A DNA stretch of 32,676 nt from Acholeplasma laidlawii (GTDB taxonomy: Bacteria > Bacillota_I > Bacilli_A > Acholeplasmatales > Acholeplasmataceae): contig NZ_JADNRS010000012.1 in NCBI RefSeq assembly GCF_015709225.1, positions 1-32,676 of the forward strand, given 5' to 3'. A model generated the notes under the pieces. The model had not been told where the DNA came from. It made no database searches and saw only the letters and a list, made by a program, of their open reading frames with translations. Below, piece after piece: positions 7,158-15,867 of this stretch. The translations under genes and the position numbers were made by a program. The stretch's first letter is position 1. Every line of letters begins with the position of its first letter.

Positions 7158-8846
7158 GTGAGTGAAATACGCTTTTTCGCTTTAGGTGGATTGGGAGAAA
7201 ACGGTAAAAATATGTATGTCGTTGATATCGATAGACAATATTTTATTTTGGACGCTGGTCTAAAATATCCGACCCAAGAACTATATGGCGTTGATGAAAT
7301 TATACCAAACTATAAGATGTTTATGAACATCAAGGATCGTGTGAAAGGGATATTTTTATCTCATGCACACGAAGATCATATAGGTGCATTACCGCACATT
7401 TTAAAAGATTTAAATGTGCCTATTTATGCTACCCCTTTTACTATGGAGGTAGTAAAAGATTCTTTAAAAGAGAAGAACTTTGACTTAAATAAATTAACAC
7501 TAAACACAATTGATCAAAACTCAATTATACGTATTGGTAATGTAAAGATTACCTTCTTTTCAACAACGCATTCGATTCCAGAATCAGTAGGAATTGCTCT
7601 GCATACGGTTGACGGTGTTATTGTATATACTTCAGATTTTACTTTTGCTCAATACAGTGATCCAAACTATCAAACAGACTTTCCTAAAATTAATGATTTA
7701 GCACAGAAAAATGTGATAGCACTATTAGTAGAGTCTTTAGGCTCAACACTAATTCAAGATGGTGGCATTTACAATGCACTAACACATAAAATCAATTCAG
7801 TGTATGCAAATGCTGAAGGAAGAATTATCGTTTCTTTATTCTCTTCAGACTTACAAAAAATCCAACGTATTGTAGATATTTCATTAAATCATCATAAAAA
7901 GATTGCTATTATTGGTAGACGTGCACAACGTATCGTTGATATAGCGATTGAAAAAGGATATTTAGTGATTCCTAAAGAAGCGCTCGTAAACTTGAAGTTT
8001 ATTGATGAAAAGAATAAAAATGACGCAAACAATCTAGTTTGCTTGGTTACAGGAAATCGTCATGAACCATTCTATATGTTACAAAGAATGTGTAGAAAAC
8101 AAGATAGATTAATTCATATTAGTGAAAATGATACCATATTACTTATGACATCACCTGTACCTGGTACAGAGAAGATGGCAGCACGCACACTGGATATTTT
8201 ATATCGAAGTGATGCGAATATTGAAGTCGTAGATAAAAGGTTATTAGCTTCTAATCACGCGACTGCTGAAGAAATTAAGATGATGATTAATCTATTAAGA
8301 CCTAAATACATTATACCTACAATTGGTGAATACCGTCACCAATATGGCGTCAAACAACTTGCATTACAAATGAACTATAAAGAAGATCAAATTTTCTTAC
8401 TAGATAATGGTGATGCTGTCAATTTAAGTAAGGGTAAAGAACCATTTGTCTCAAGAAATGAAATTAAGACATCTGAAATTTTAATCGATGGTACTGCAGT
8501 TGGTGATGTGAATGACTTTGTTATGAGAGACAGAGAGTTACTCGCAGCAGATGGTGTGTTACTGATTATTGCAAACATTAATGCAAAACAAAAGAAAGTT
8601 TTAGGTGAACCTAAGATTGTATCTAAAGGTTTTGTCCACTTAAACGAAAATGAATCAATGATTGATGAAATTAGAGCAATCTTTGACAAAGTAACAGACA
8701 AACACTTAAAGGGTAAATACATCAATTGGAATGAATACAAACTTCAAATAAGAGATGAAGTATCCAAGTATGTGTATCAAACAGCTAGAAGAAGACCAAT
8801 TACTATACCGGTAATTATATCTACAGAGATAAAAAAAGAAGACTAA
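7158..8846 (+). CDS. rnjA: Ribonuclease J (metallo-beta-lactamase/beta-CASP nuclease)
   Basis: RNase J combines 5'-to-3' exonuclease and endonuclease activity and is a central enzyme of mRNA decay and RNA maturation in Firmicutes. The metallo-beta-lactamase motif SHAHEDHIGALPH lies at 68-80, with metal ligands H69, H71, D73 and H74. Further motifs are FFSTTHSIPESVG, VYTSDFTF, the beta-CASP block with MTSPVPGTE, and SNHATAEEIKMMINLLRPKYIIPTIGEYRH. The 562-residue length matches RNase J1. The start codon is GTG at 7158 with GAAAGGA upstream. The reading frame ends within the loop of a strong terminator. RNase J and PNPase (pnp, at the far end) are both in this window but not linked. Confidence 0.96.
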   Translation: MSEIRFFALGGLGENGKNMYVVDIDRQYFILDAGLKYPTQELYGVDEIIPNYKMFMNIKDRVKGIFLSHAHEDHIGALPHILKDLNVPIYATPFTMEVVKDSLKEKNFDLNKLTLNTIDQNSIIRIGNVKITFFSTTHSIPESVGIALHTVDGVIVYTSDFTFAQYSDPNYQTDFPKINDLAQKNVIALLVESLGSTLIQDGGIYNALTHKINSVYANAEGRIIVSLFSSDLQKIQRIVDISLNHHKKIAIIGRRAQRIVDIAIEKGYLVIPKEALVNLKFIDEKNKNDANNLVCLVTGNRHEPFYMLQRMCRKQDRLIHISENDTILLMTSPVPGTEKMAARTLDILYRSDANIEVVDKRLLASNHATAEEIKMMINLLRPKYIIPTIGEYRHQYGVKQLALQMNYKEDQIFLLDNGDAVNLSKGKEPFVSRNEIKTSEILIDGTAVGDVNDFVMRDRELLAADGVLLIIANINAKQKKVLGEPKIVSKGFVHLNENESMIDEIRAIFDKVTDKHLKGKYINWNEYKLQIRDEVSKYVYQTARRRPITIPVIISTEIKKED

Positions 8847-8858
8847 GTCTTCTTTTTT
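8832..8858. terminator. Bidirectional terminator of rnjA and the DJ-1 gene, containing the rnjA stop
   Basis: Perfect 12 bp stem, AAAAAAGAAGAC (8832-8843) with GTCTTCTTTTTT (8847-8858). The three-base loop, TAA at 8844-8846, is the rnjA stop codon. The minus-strand stop of the convergent gene (complement of 8857-8859) lies at the other foot. Confidence 0.85.
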
Positions 8859-9378
8859 ATTGTTTAGATAATGATTCTATGAGTTTAGGAAGGTAATATG
8901 GTAAATCTATGGGTCTTCTTGCAGTCACGATGTGTTGATCAACTACTACAGGTTTGTCAACCCATGTAGCACCTGCATACATCATATCATCTTTAATACC
9001 TGGCGTTGATGTAAGTGTCACACCTTTTAGGATACCTGCACTCGATAAAACCCAGCCAGCATGGCAAATACTTCCAATGATTTTTTTGTGTTCATTTAGG
9101 TATCTAACAAATTCTAATACTTTAGGTAGGCGTCTTAGGTAATCTGGTGCCCAACCACCTGGGATGATGATACCATCATATTTGGTAATATCGACTTCAT
9201 CAAATGATAAATCACTAACTGTTGATAAACCATATTTTCCTTTATAGGTATGCCCTTTAATTTCTGATGCAATATCCACGGTTGCACCAGCTTCTTTAAG
9301 TCTGATAAGTGGATAATGAAATTCTAAATCATCATAATCATTTGAAACAATGGTAAGTATACGTTTACTATTTAACAT
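8857..9378 (-). CDS. DJ-1/PfpI family protein
   Basis: Class I glutamine amidotransferase-like fold protein of the PfpI/YraA group, 173 residues. Members are described as proteases, deglycases or glyoxalase III-type stress enzymes. The nucleophile elbow GSICHAG places Cys105 next to His106, and Glu19 (DDLEFHYP) fits the conserved acid that activates the Cys. IIPGGWAPDYLR (71-82) is also typical. It starts 5 bp after the rarA stop and is probably co-transcribed with it, which suggests a stress or damage response setting. The precise activity cannot be decided from sequence. Confidence 0.88.
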   Translation of the reverse strand: MLNSKRILTIVSNDYDDLEFHYPLIRLKEAGATVDIASEIKGHTYKGKYGLSTVSDLSFDEVDITKYDGIIIPGGWAPDYLRRLPKVLEFVRYLNEHKKIIGSICHAGWVLSSAGILKGVTLTSTPGIKDDMMYAGATWVDKPVVVDQHIVTARRPIDLPYYLPKLIESLSKQ

Positions 9379-9383
9379 AAGAA

Positions 9384-10622
9384 TTATCCTTTCCTTTTAT
9401 ATCCTTTAATATTATCAATAAGTTTTAATCGATCTTTAAGTGCTTTTTCATAAGCACTTTCATCTTTAGGTACATAATACGTTTTATCCAGTAAGTTATC
9501 AGGCAAGTGTGTTTGACTATTTAACGAGCCCGGATCGTTATGAGGGTATTTGTAGCTATCTGGATGTTGTTTAATATATTTGTTATCGATATGTTTTGGT
9601 ATAGGTCCTGCTAAACCATTTTGGAAATCTTCCATAGCATTATCTAGTGCAGTATAAGCAGTGTTAGATTTAGGAGATAATGCCATATCTACAACTATGA
9701 CAGATAAAGGTATTCTTGCTTCAGGTAAACCAGTCATTTTAGCAGCTTGAATCGCTGCTAATACCTTTTGACCCATGGTCGGATTTGCAAGTCCTATATC
9801 TTCATAGGCAATAACAATCAATCTCCTAAAAATGATTTCCAAGTCCCCGAGTGTTAAGAGTCTGGCTAGATAGTGAATTGAAGCATCAACATCAGAACCT
9901 CTAATAGACTTTTGTAGTGCACTTAACATTTCAAAATAGTGGTTTTCATGATCATCTAAGGATAGTTGCGGTTTACCTGCAAGTTTCCTTATGATGTTAG
10001 AAGTAATTTTTTGCCCATCATCAACAACTAATGAGGCACTTTCAAGTAAATTGAGTGCTGAACGAATTTCAGAATTAGATGCCCTAATAATGGCTGCTAG
10101 TGCATCATCAGTTAATTGGATATCATGATCTAAATATTGAATCGCATTCAGTATAGCAGCTTCAATGTCCTTATCACTAAGCGCTTTAATTTCATATAAA
10201 TGACAACGACTACGAATCGCCATATTAATACTTTGATATGGATTAAGGGTTGTTAAACCAATCATGATGGCCTTACCACTTTCTAAAAATGGTAAAAGGT
10301 AGTCTTGAATATCTGTTTTCATACGATGAATCTCATCAACGATAATGAGTACATCATGATATGCTGTCATATCTAAAATATCTTTTAATTTAGCTTTGTT
10401 GTCAGTTGAAGCATTAAAAAAATAAGTATCCAACATGGATTTATCAGAAAAGAGTTTTGCGATTGTAGTTTTACCTGTACCTGGTGGCCCATATAAGATA
10501 AAAGACAAGTACTTTTTCTTTTCTATCATTTTGGTTAATACGCCATGTTTACTTAGTAAATGGTCTTGGCCATATACTTCATCAAAATTTTTAGGTCGCA
10601 TGCGACTTGCTAGTGGTTCCAT
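9384..10622 (-). CDS. rarA: Replication-associated recombination ATPase RarA (MgsA)
   Basis: AAA+ ATPase of the clamp-loader family that acts at stalled replication forks. Walker A is GPPGTGKT (45-52) and Walker B is VLIIVDEIHR (91-100); sensor and arginine-finger region IGLTTLNPYQSINMAIRSRC follows. The C-terminal MgsA domain contains RGSDVDASIHYLARLL, AYEDIGLANP, ALDNAMEDFQNG and PIPKHI. The 412 residues are full length. AGGAGGATC is the ribosome binding site and TGA-TATAAT on the minus strand the likely promoter. It leads a two-gene unit with the DJ-1/PfpI gene. Confidence 0.95.
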   Translation of the reverse strand: MEPLASRMRPKNFDEVYGQDHLLSKHGVLTKMIEKKKYLSFILYGPPGTGKTTIAKLFSDKSMLDTYFFNASTDNKAKLKDILDMTAYHDVLIIVDEIHRMKTDIQDYLLPFLESGKAIMIGLTTLNPYQSINMAIRSRCHLYEIKALSDKDIEAAILNAIQYLDHDIQLTDDALAAIIRASNSEIRSALNLLESASLVVDDGQKITSNIIRKLAGKPQLSLDDHENHYFEMLSALQKSIRGSDVDASIHYLARLLTLGDLEIIFRRLIVIAYEDIGLANPTMGQKVLAAIQAAKMTGLPEARIPLSVIVVDMALSPKSNTAYTALDNAMEDFQNGLAGPIPKHIDNKYIKQHPDSYKYPHNDPGSLNSQTHLPDNLLDKTYYVPKDESAYEKALKDRLKLIDNIKGYKRKG

Positions 10623-10640
10623 GATTGATCCTCCTAATTT

Positions 10641-10649
10641 ATTATATCA
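10641..10649 (-). promoter_or_regulatory. Extended -10 promoter of rarA
   Basis: Minus strand TGA-TATAAT (complement of 10641-10649), about 20 bp before the rarA ATG and just ahead of its AGGAGG site. No convincing -35. The stretch between this and the apt promoter (about 10670-10735) shows only a short inverted repeat, GGTT 10704-10707 and AACC 10717-10720, with no assigned role. Confidence 0.55.
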
Positions 10650-10735
10650 TGTTTGACACTTGAAAATGGCAGTTATGTAATTTCGTCCGGGTTATCACAT
10701 ATAGGTTAAATACACGAACCAACCGTCTTAAAATC

Positions 10736-10764
10736 TTGTAAAATAGCGCTAAATAACATATAAT
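10736..10764 (+). promoter_or_regulatory. Promoter of the apt-rel-dtd unit
   Basis: TTGTAA (10736-10741), 17 bp spacer, TATAAT (10759-10764). The leader is about 45 nt, without an obvious structure. Confidence 0.75.
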
Positions 10765-10815
10765 AATATGTAGATTAATTTTAGTTTAGTCTAACAATTT
10801 AAAAAGGGATGTATA

Positions 10816-11331
10816 ATGATGGATTTAAAAGCACATATTGCAGCAGTAAAAGATTTTCCTAAAGATGGTATCCTATTTAGAGATATTACACCTCTGATGT
10901 TAGATGGTAAAGCATATAAGTATGCATCTGATCAATTTACTGAGTTTGCAAGATCAAAAAATGCAGATTTAATCGTAGGTCCTGAAGCAAGAGGATTTAT
11001 TTTTGGTTGTCCGGTAGCAGTTAATTTAGGCGTTGGATTTGCACCAGTTAGAAAACCTGGTAAATTACCTAGAGCATCAGTTACAGTAAGTTATGATTTA
11101 GAGTATGGCTCTAACTCATTATCATTACATGAAGATGCAGTGAAACCTGGACAAAGAGTTGTTATTATTGATGATTTACTGGCAACAGGTGGTACAATGC
11201 AAGCAACAGTAGAACTTGTTGAAAAACTAGGTGGTATTGTTGTAGGTCTTGCTTTCTTAATCGAGTTGGATGATTTAGAAGGAAGAAAATTACTTAAAAA
11301 TTACGATGTAAAGACACTGATCAACTACTAA
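10816..11331 (+). CDS. apt: Adenine phosphoribosyltransferase
   Basis: Purine salvage enzyme that converts adenine and PRPP to AMP. The PRPP-binding motif [14 protein letters not shown] lies at about 113-126, the substrate region [14 protein letters not shown] at 56-69, and the flexible-loop region [11 protein letters not shown] at 78-88. The N-terminus ([25 protein letters not shown]) is typical. Two adjacent ATG codons (10816 and 10819) could both serve; AAAGGGATG precedes them. It is followed after 19 bp by rel, as in Bacillus, linking purine salvage with (p)ppGpp metabolism. Confidence 0.96.
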   Translation: MMDLKAHIAAVKDFPKDGILFRDITPLMLDGKAYKYASDQFTEFARSKNADLIVGPEARGFIFGCPVAVNLGVGFAPVRKPGKLPRASVTVSYDLEYGSNSLSLHEDAVKPGQRVVIIDDLLATGGTMQATVELVEKLGGIVVGLAFLIELDDLEGRKLLKNYDVKTLINY

Positions 11332-11350
11332 ATGAAAAGGATGTGATTAT

Positions 11351-13525
11351 ATGATGAACGATGCACTATATAAAGCATTAATCAAGGATATCTCACACTA
11401 TATTAAAAGTGAATCAAATATCAATTTAATCACAAAAGCTTACGTTGTAGCTAAAGAAAAGCACTTAGGTCAAATGCGTAAAAGTGGGGAACCTTATATT
11501 ACCCACCCTACTGCAGTTGCCAGAATTTTAGCCGAACTAGAAGCCGGTCCACAAACATTGGTAGCTGCACTACTACATGATACAGTAGAAGATACTGATT
11601 ATACACTTGAAGGTATTGAAAAAGACTTTGGTAAAGATGTTGCATCACTGGTGGATGGAGTAACTAAGTTAAGTAAACTTCAATTTAAAGATTCATTACA
11701 AACAGATAATCAACAAAAGATGCTGTTAGCAATGGCTAAAGATATCAGGGTCATCTTAATTAAAATTTCCGATAGACTTCATAATATGAGAACACTAGAC
11801 TCAATGGCGCCTGATAGACAAATAGCTATTTCAAAAGAAACTTTAGATATTTATGCACCGATAGCTCACAGACTCGGTCTTTTTAGATGGAAAGCAGAAC
11901 TTGAAGATAAATCTTTACGCTATGTCCATCCTGCAATGTACTATAAAGTATCTAATTTAGTCAAAGCTAAAAGAGTAGAACGTGAAAGTAATATTAATAA
12001 CGTTATAGATTATATTAAAGAATTATTTAAAGAATCAGATTTAACTAATTTTGAAATTAAAGGTAGAATTAAAAATATCTATTCCATCTATAAAAAGATG
12101 ACTAAAGATATGCGAGATTTTGAAGATATTTATGACCTTTTAGCTGTTCGCATTATCGTTGATAAAGTTGAGACATGTTACCAGTCTTTAGGTATTATTC
12201 ATGCCCACTTTACACCAATTCCAAAACGATTTAAAGATTATATTGCTGTACCAAAGCCAAACCTTTATCAATCACTTCATACAACTGTACTCCATTCAGA
12301 TGGTACGTTATTTGAAGTTCAAATACGTACAAAAGAGATGGATAAAGTAGCTGAAGATGGTATTGCTGCTCACTGGGCATATAAAGAAAATAAGGTTTAC
12401 TCTAAAGAAAAAGAACAATTTGAAATGATGTCACGACTCAAGTGGTATGCAGATCTTATGCGTATGACTGAGGATAAAGATGATCAAGGTGAAAACTCAG
12501 AAGAATTTGTAGAAACGATTAAGACTGATATATTTTCTGCAAACGTTTATGTCTTTACACCCAAAGGCGAAGTGATTGAATTACCTAGCGGTGGAACACC
12601 AATTGACTTTGCATACAAAATCCATACCGATGTAGGTCATAAGATGGTTGGTGCAACAGTAAATAACCGTATTGTTACACTGGACTATGAACTACAAACG
12701 GGTGATGTTGTTGCAATCAAGACAAACAAAAACTCATCTGGACCCAGTGAAGATTGGCTTAAAATAGCTAAATCAGCACATGCCAGACATAAGATTAAAG
12801 GTTTCATTAATAAGAGCAATTACGAATACACTTTGTCAAATGGTAAAGAACTACTTGAAAAAGAGTTGTTAATCAATAAAAAAGAAGACACAATTACTGA
12901 TGAATGGGTACGTCAAAATTTTGAAAAAATAGCAATTACCAATTTACAGGATTTATACCTTGAAATTGGTAAAGGTAATGTATCTACTAAAACAGTTCTT
13001 AATAAATTGATGCCTGAAATATCAAAAGAACAATTGATTCAGCGTCAAATAGAACGTACACAAAGACAATTAACAGCAACTTCAGATACTGGTGTTATCA
13101 TTGAAGGTTTAACTACACCACAAATTAAATTAGCTAATTGTTGTACACCAATTCCAGGAGATCCTATCTCTGGTTATGTCACAAAAGGTAGTGGTATTGT
13201 TGTCCATGCACAACACTGCATCAACCTACAACAATATGATAAAAACCGTTTAATTCCAGCATATTGGGGTACGAATATAAATAGGAAATATGCAACTTGG
13301 ATCAAAATTAAAGGTACAACAAGAAATGGTTTATTAACTGAAATTATTCAGACAGCAAATTCAAGTGGTATAGCAATCGCTGAAGTTTCTGCAATTACTA
13401 GCCATGAACTTGAAAGTATTATTAAATTAAAAGTGACTTTGAAAGAAAAAAGAGAACTTGATTTATTAATTCTAAACATTCAAAAAGTACCTCAAGTATA
13501 TTATGTAGAGCGTGAAATTATATGA
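11351..13525 (+). CDS. rel: Bifunctional (p)ppGpp synthetase/hydrolase Rel
   Basis: Long RelA/SpoT homologue that makes and degrades the alarmone (p)ppGpp. The HD hydrolase domain is intact (YITHPTAVARIL at 49-60, HDTVEDTDYT from H76-D77, DRLHNMRTL at 131-139). The synthetase domain (about 230-345) has the G-loop YIAVPKPNLYQSLHTTV and EVQIRTKEMD. Residues 293-296 are RFKD, the form found in bifunctional enzymes rather than the acidic ExDD of synthetase-only RelA. A TGS domain (about 390-450, VYVFTPKGEVIELPSGGTPI), a Cys-containing region (NCCTPIPGDPISGY) and a C-terminal ACT domain follow. At 724 residues it is full length. The stop TGA overlaps the dtd start (ATGA). As the only RSH in this window it may be the cell's main alarmone enzyme. 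Confidence 0.96.
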   Translation: MMNDALYKALIKDISHYIKSESNINLITKAYVVAKEKHLGQMRKSGEPYITHPTAVARILAELEAGPQTLVAALLHDTVEDTDYTLEGIEKDFGKDVASLVDGVTKLSKLQFKDSLQTDNQQKMLLAMAKDIRVILIKISDRLHNMRTLDSMAPDRQIAISKETLDIYAPIAHRLGLFRWKAELEDKSLRYVHPAMYYKVSNLVKAKRVERESNINNVIDYIKELFKESDLTNFEIKGRIKNIYSIYKKMTKDMRDFEDIYDLLAVRIIVDKVETCYQSLGIIHAHFTPIPKRFKDYIAVPKPNLYQSLHTTVLHSDGTLFEVQIRTKEMDKVAEDGIAAHWAYKENKVYSKEKEQFEMMSRLKWYADLMRMTEDKDDQGENSEEFVETIKTDIFSANVYVFTPKGEVIELPSGGTPIDFAYKIHTDVGHKMVGATVNNRIVTLDYELQTGDVVAIKTNKNSSGPSEDWLKIAKSAHARHKIKGFINKSNYEYTLSNGKELLEKELLINKKEDTITDEWVRQNFEKIAITNLQDLYLEIGKGNVSTKTVLNKLMPEISKEQLIQRQIERTQRQLTATSDTGVIIEGLTTPQIKLANCCTPIPGDPISGYVTKGSGIVVHAQHCINLQQYDKNRLIPAYWGTNINRKYATWIKIKGTTRNGLLTEIIQTANSSGIAIAEVSAITSHELESIIKLKVTLKEKRELDLLILNIQKVPQVYYVEREII

Positions 13526-13965
13526 GAATGTTAGTTACAAAAGTATCTAAAGCAACACTAACAGTAGAAGAAAAACTAATTTCATCTATCAAAGAAGGTT
13601 ATGTCGTCTATTTTGGTGTTAAAGACACCGATACAGAAGCTTTAGTCGATAAATGTGTAACAAAGTTATCAAATTTACGTATTTATCATGATGAAAATGA
13701 TAAACTTAACTTGAAACTTGATAAAGATACACAAGAAATATTAGTGGTCTCACAATTTACTTTATACGGTGATGTCACAAATAATAATCGCCCAAGTTTT
13801 ACTAAAGCAGCAAAACCTGAATTAGCCATGCTACTTTATGAATCTTTTGTAGATAAATTGAAAAAACTAGGTTATAAGGTTCAAACAGGTGTATTTGGTG
13901 CGCATATGGTGATAGATGCAACTTATATAGGTCCATTTAATTTAATGTATGAAATAGGAGATTAA
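13522..13965 (+). CDS. dtd: D-aminoacyl-tRNA deacylase
   Basis: Removes D-amino acids (and mischarged Gly) from tRNA, a proofreading role in translation. The 147 residues carry the active-site motif SQFTLYGD (77-84), then NNRPSFTKAA and TGVFGAHMVIDATYIGPFNL near the C-terminus. The Gly-Pro dipeptide of the second motif is kept, but its context (YIGPFN instead of the usual NDGPVT) and FGAHM instead of FGADM differ from the common form. The start overlaps the rel stop by 4 nt, so translation is probably coupled. The rel-dtd pairing is conserved in Firmicutes. Confidence 0.92.
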   Translation: MRMLVTKVSKATLTVEEKLISSIKEGYVVYFGVKDTDTEALVDKCVTKLSNLRIYHDENDKLNLKLDKDTQEILVVSQFTLYGDVTNNNRPSFTKAAKPELAMLLYESFVDKLKKLGYKVQTGVFGAHMVIDATYIGPFNLMYEIGD

Positions 13966-13967
13966 AT

Positions 13968-15044
13968 TTGAAAAAGGTAAATTTTAAATTAGTAAATATA
14001 TTATTATTACTCTTAATAATTGTACTTGCTATTTTTGTTTTGCCGAATATCTCTGGTGTCTTAGGTAAAGCCTTTTATGCCTTATTACCTTTAATTATTG
14101 CTTTTGCACTTGCCTATATATTAAATCCACTAATCAACTTATTACAAAAATACAAGATACCTAGATGGCTTGGTATCTTGATTGTTTATTCAATTGTTAC
14201 AATTTTCTTTGTATATTTAGTATGGGGTGTACTAAAACCAGCCGTGGACAGTATTGGTAATATTTCAGTAGGTATTGAAAATATTATGGTTCAAATTGGT
14301 GAAATTTTAAATGTAGATACAACCTCTATGTCGAATTATATCATTGGCTTAGTAGACGAGATTATTGTTGAGATAACAAATTTCTTTACAGCAAGTGGTG
14401 GTACGGTTGGTGATGTTTGGAACACACTTATTAGCGGTGCTGTAGTTATAGTTGTAGGAATTATATTCTTACTTAACTTTCCTAGAATACGTCAACACAT
14501 TAAGGAATACTTAACGATTACTGTCAAGCCTAAAACTGTAAGTTTTGTTGGCACGTTAGATAGGGAATTAACAAACTATTTAGTTGCTGAAATTATTATT
14601 GCAGCGATCCAAGCGCTTGAATACGGGACACTAATGCTTGTACTATCTATATTCTTCCCTGAGTTTTTAGTGTTTGTACCACTTGTAGCACTTGTTGCAG
14701 CAGTGTTATCTTTAATCCCTTATTTTGGTGGCTATTTCTCTATTTTATTTACAGCTATTATCGTTATGACTGTACCAAATGCTGCTTATGGCATGATTGC
14801 TATTGGTATATTTATGCTAATTTTCCCTCAACTAGATGCGTATGTAATTAATCCAAAGATTTATCAAACAAAGCTCAAATTAAACCCAATATCAACCATA
14901 GCATTTGTTTTATTAGGTCAAGCATTCTTTGGTATTGTTGGCGCGATACTCTCTGTCCCATTCCAAGTCGTATTAGAAGTAACGATGCAATATTATAAAG
15001 ATAATATAAAAAGTGGTATCAAAAAAATTAATGAACATCTATAA
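13968..15044 (+). CDS. AI-2E family transporter (YdiK/PerM-like permease)
   Basis: A 358-residue membrane protein with the AI-2E transporter layout: two N-terminal hydrophobic helices (about 7-28 and 33-52), a third at 62-84, an extracytoplasmic or amphipathic stretch, a helix at about 155-172, and C-terminal membrane segments with LVALVAAVLSLIPYFGGYFS and VLLGQAFFGIVGAILSVPF, both typical of the family. Members are linked to autoinducer-2 export, Na+/H+ exchange or remain unassigned, so the substrate is open. The start codon is TTG at 13968 with AGGAG at 13956-13960, 2 bp after dtd. No terminator follows, so some read-through into the T-box leader is possible. Confidence 0.9.
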   Translation: MKKVNFKLVNILLLLLIIVLAIFVLPNISGVLGKAFYALLPLIIAFALAYILNPLINLLQKYKIPRWLGILIVYSIVTIFFVYLVWGVLKPAVDSIGNISVGIENIMVQIGEILNVDTTSMSNYIIGLVDEIIVEITNFFTASGGTVGDVWNTLISGAVVIVVGIIFLLNFPRIRQHIKEYLTITVKPKTVSFVGTLDRELTNYLVAEIIIAAIQALEYGTLMLVLSIFFPEFLVFVPLVALVAAVLSLIPYFGGYFSILFTAIIVMTVPNAAYGMIAIGIFMLIFPQLDAYVINPKIYQTKLKLNPISTIAFVLLGQAFFGIVGAILSVPFQVVLEVTMQYYKDNIKSGIKKINEHL

Positions 15045-15049
15045 ATAGA

Positions 15050-15078
15050 TTGCTAATTATATCATAAAATGATAAAAT
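15050..15078 (+). promoter_or_regulatory. Promoter of the T-box operon
   Basis: TTGCTA (15050-15055), 17 bp spacer, TAAAAT (15073-15078), immediately after the permease stop. The transcript would start near 15085, about 10 nt before the base of T-box Stem I. Confidence 0.65.
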
Positions 15079-15084
15079 ATATTA

Positions 15085-15298
15085 CAAATTAAATAAGTTG
15101 AAGACAAAGAAAAAGTGATGTATTTATCTTTAAAATGCAAGCGAGTGATTCACAAACAGGTGAAAGAATCACAAAAAGATAGAAGTCACGGGACAACTTT
15201 AGAGACTAAAAACACATTATGAGGGCCAGTTAATCTGGAACTAAGGTGGCACCGCGAATTATAGCATTCGTCCTTAGAATTTTTTAAGGGCGTTTTTT
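15085..15298 (+). promoter_or_regulatory. T-box riboswitch leader, probably responding to tRNA-His
   Basis: Stem I base is AAGTTG 15095-15100 with CAACTT 15194-15199; the next helix is ATCTTT 15126-15131 with AAAGAT 15175-15180. The distal arm, AGCGAG then GTGATTC...GGTGAAAGAATCAC, has the usual T-box look. A small hairpin (CCAG 15226-15229, CTGG 15235-15238) precedes the invariant T-box AAGGTGGCACCGCG (15243-15256). The antiterminator is CTAAGG 15241-15246 with CCTTAG 15272-15277. The competing terminator is CGTCCTTA 15269-15276 with TAAGGGCG 15285-15292, then six T (15293-15298). In the specifier strand after GAA (15182-15184) the triplet CAC at 15187-15189 reads as His. GAC at 15192-15194 (Asp) lies in the lower GA motif and is less likely. 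Uncharged tRNA would stabilise the antiterminator and switch on the operon that contains hisS and aspS. Confidence 0.92.
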
Positions 15299-15318
15299 GT
15301 TAAAAGGAGAAAGAAACT

Positions 15319-15867
15319 ATGAAACAACCAATCATATATTTTGATAATTACATGTTAAGAGATGTAGAACTAAAAGATGCTAAAGACATGTTTGAGTATG
15401 GAAAAGACCTAGAAACAGTGAAGTTTTTAAGTTGGGGACCATACAGTGATGTGACAGAAGCTTACGGTTCAATTAAAGAGTTCTTTTTGAAAAGACCTGA
15501 AAGAGGTTTACCTGTAGGTTATGCAATCATAGACTTAAAAAATAACAAAATGATTGGGACTATAGACTTTCATACGATGGTATCTGATGGTGTTGTTGAA
15601 GTAGGTTTTTGTTTGAATAAAGCATATTGGAATAAAGGCATTATGTCTAAGTCACTACAAAAGATATTAGAAGTGGGTTTTTATTTTCATGGTTATAAGA
15701 AGATAGTCATTGGCCATGCAAATGAAAATTTTCAAAGTATGCGCGTCATAGAAAAAAATAACTTCATATTTGAATATGAAGATCAAAAGAAATACTATAA
15801 CCGTTTTACAGGTTTAAATGAACCATCAAAATGGTATTACTTAACAAAGGAGACGTTTAAAAAATGA
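15319..15867 (+). CDS. GNAT family N-acetyltransferase (RimJ/RimL-like)
   Basis: A 182-residue acetyltransferase of the GNAT fold. Visible features are the N-terminal LRDVELKDAKDMFEY, the central strand GTIDFHTM, the acetyl-CoA region VEVGFCLNKAYWNKGIMSKSL (split here as VEVGFCLN at 93-100 and KAYWNKGIMSKSL at 101-113) and NENFQSMRVIEKNNF (135-149). The family acetylates N-termini of ribosomal proteins, other proteins or small molecules; the substrate cannot be named. AAAGGAGAAAG is the ribosome binding site. It is the first gene after the T-box and overlaps hisS by 4 nt, so its expression is tied to tRNA charging. Confidence 0.88.
   Translation: MKQPIIYFDNYMLRDVELKDAKDMFEYGKDLETVKFLSWGPYSDVTEAYGSIKEFFLKRPERGLPVGYAIIDLKNNKMIGTIDFHTMVSDGVVEVGFCLNKAYWNKGIMSKSLQKILEVGFYFHGYKKIVIGHANENFQSMRVIEKNNFIFEYEDQKKYYNRFTGLNEPSKWYYLTKETFKK

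Noticed and set aside
10670-10735. Possible operator between the rarA and apt promoters
   Set aside because: Only a 4 bp inverted repeat is visible, too short to support a binding site.
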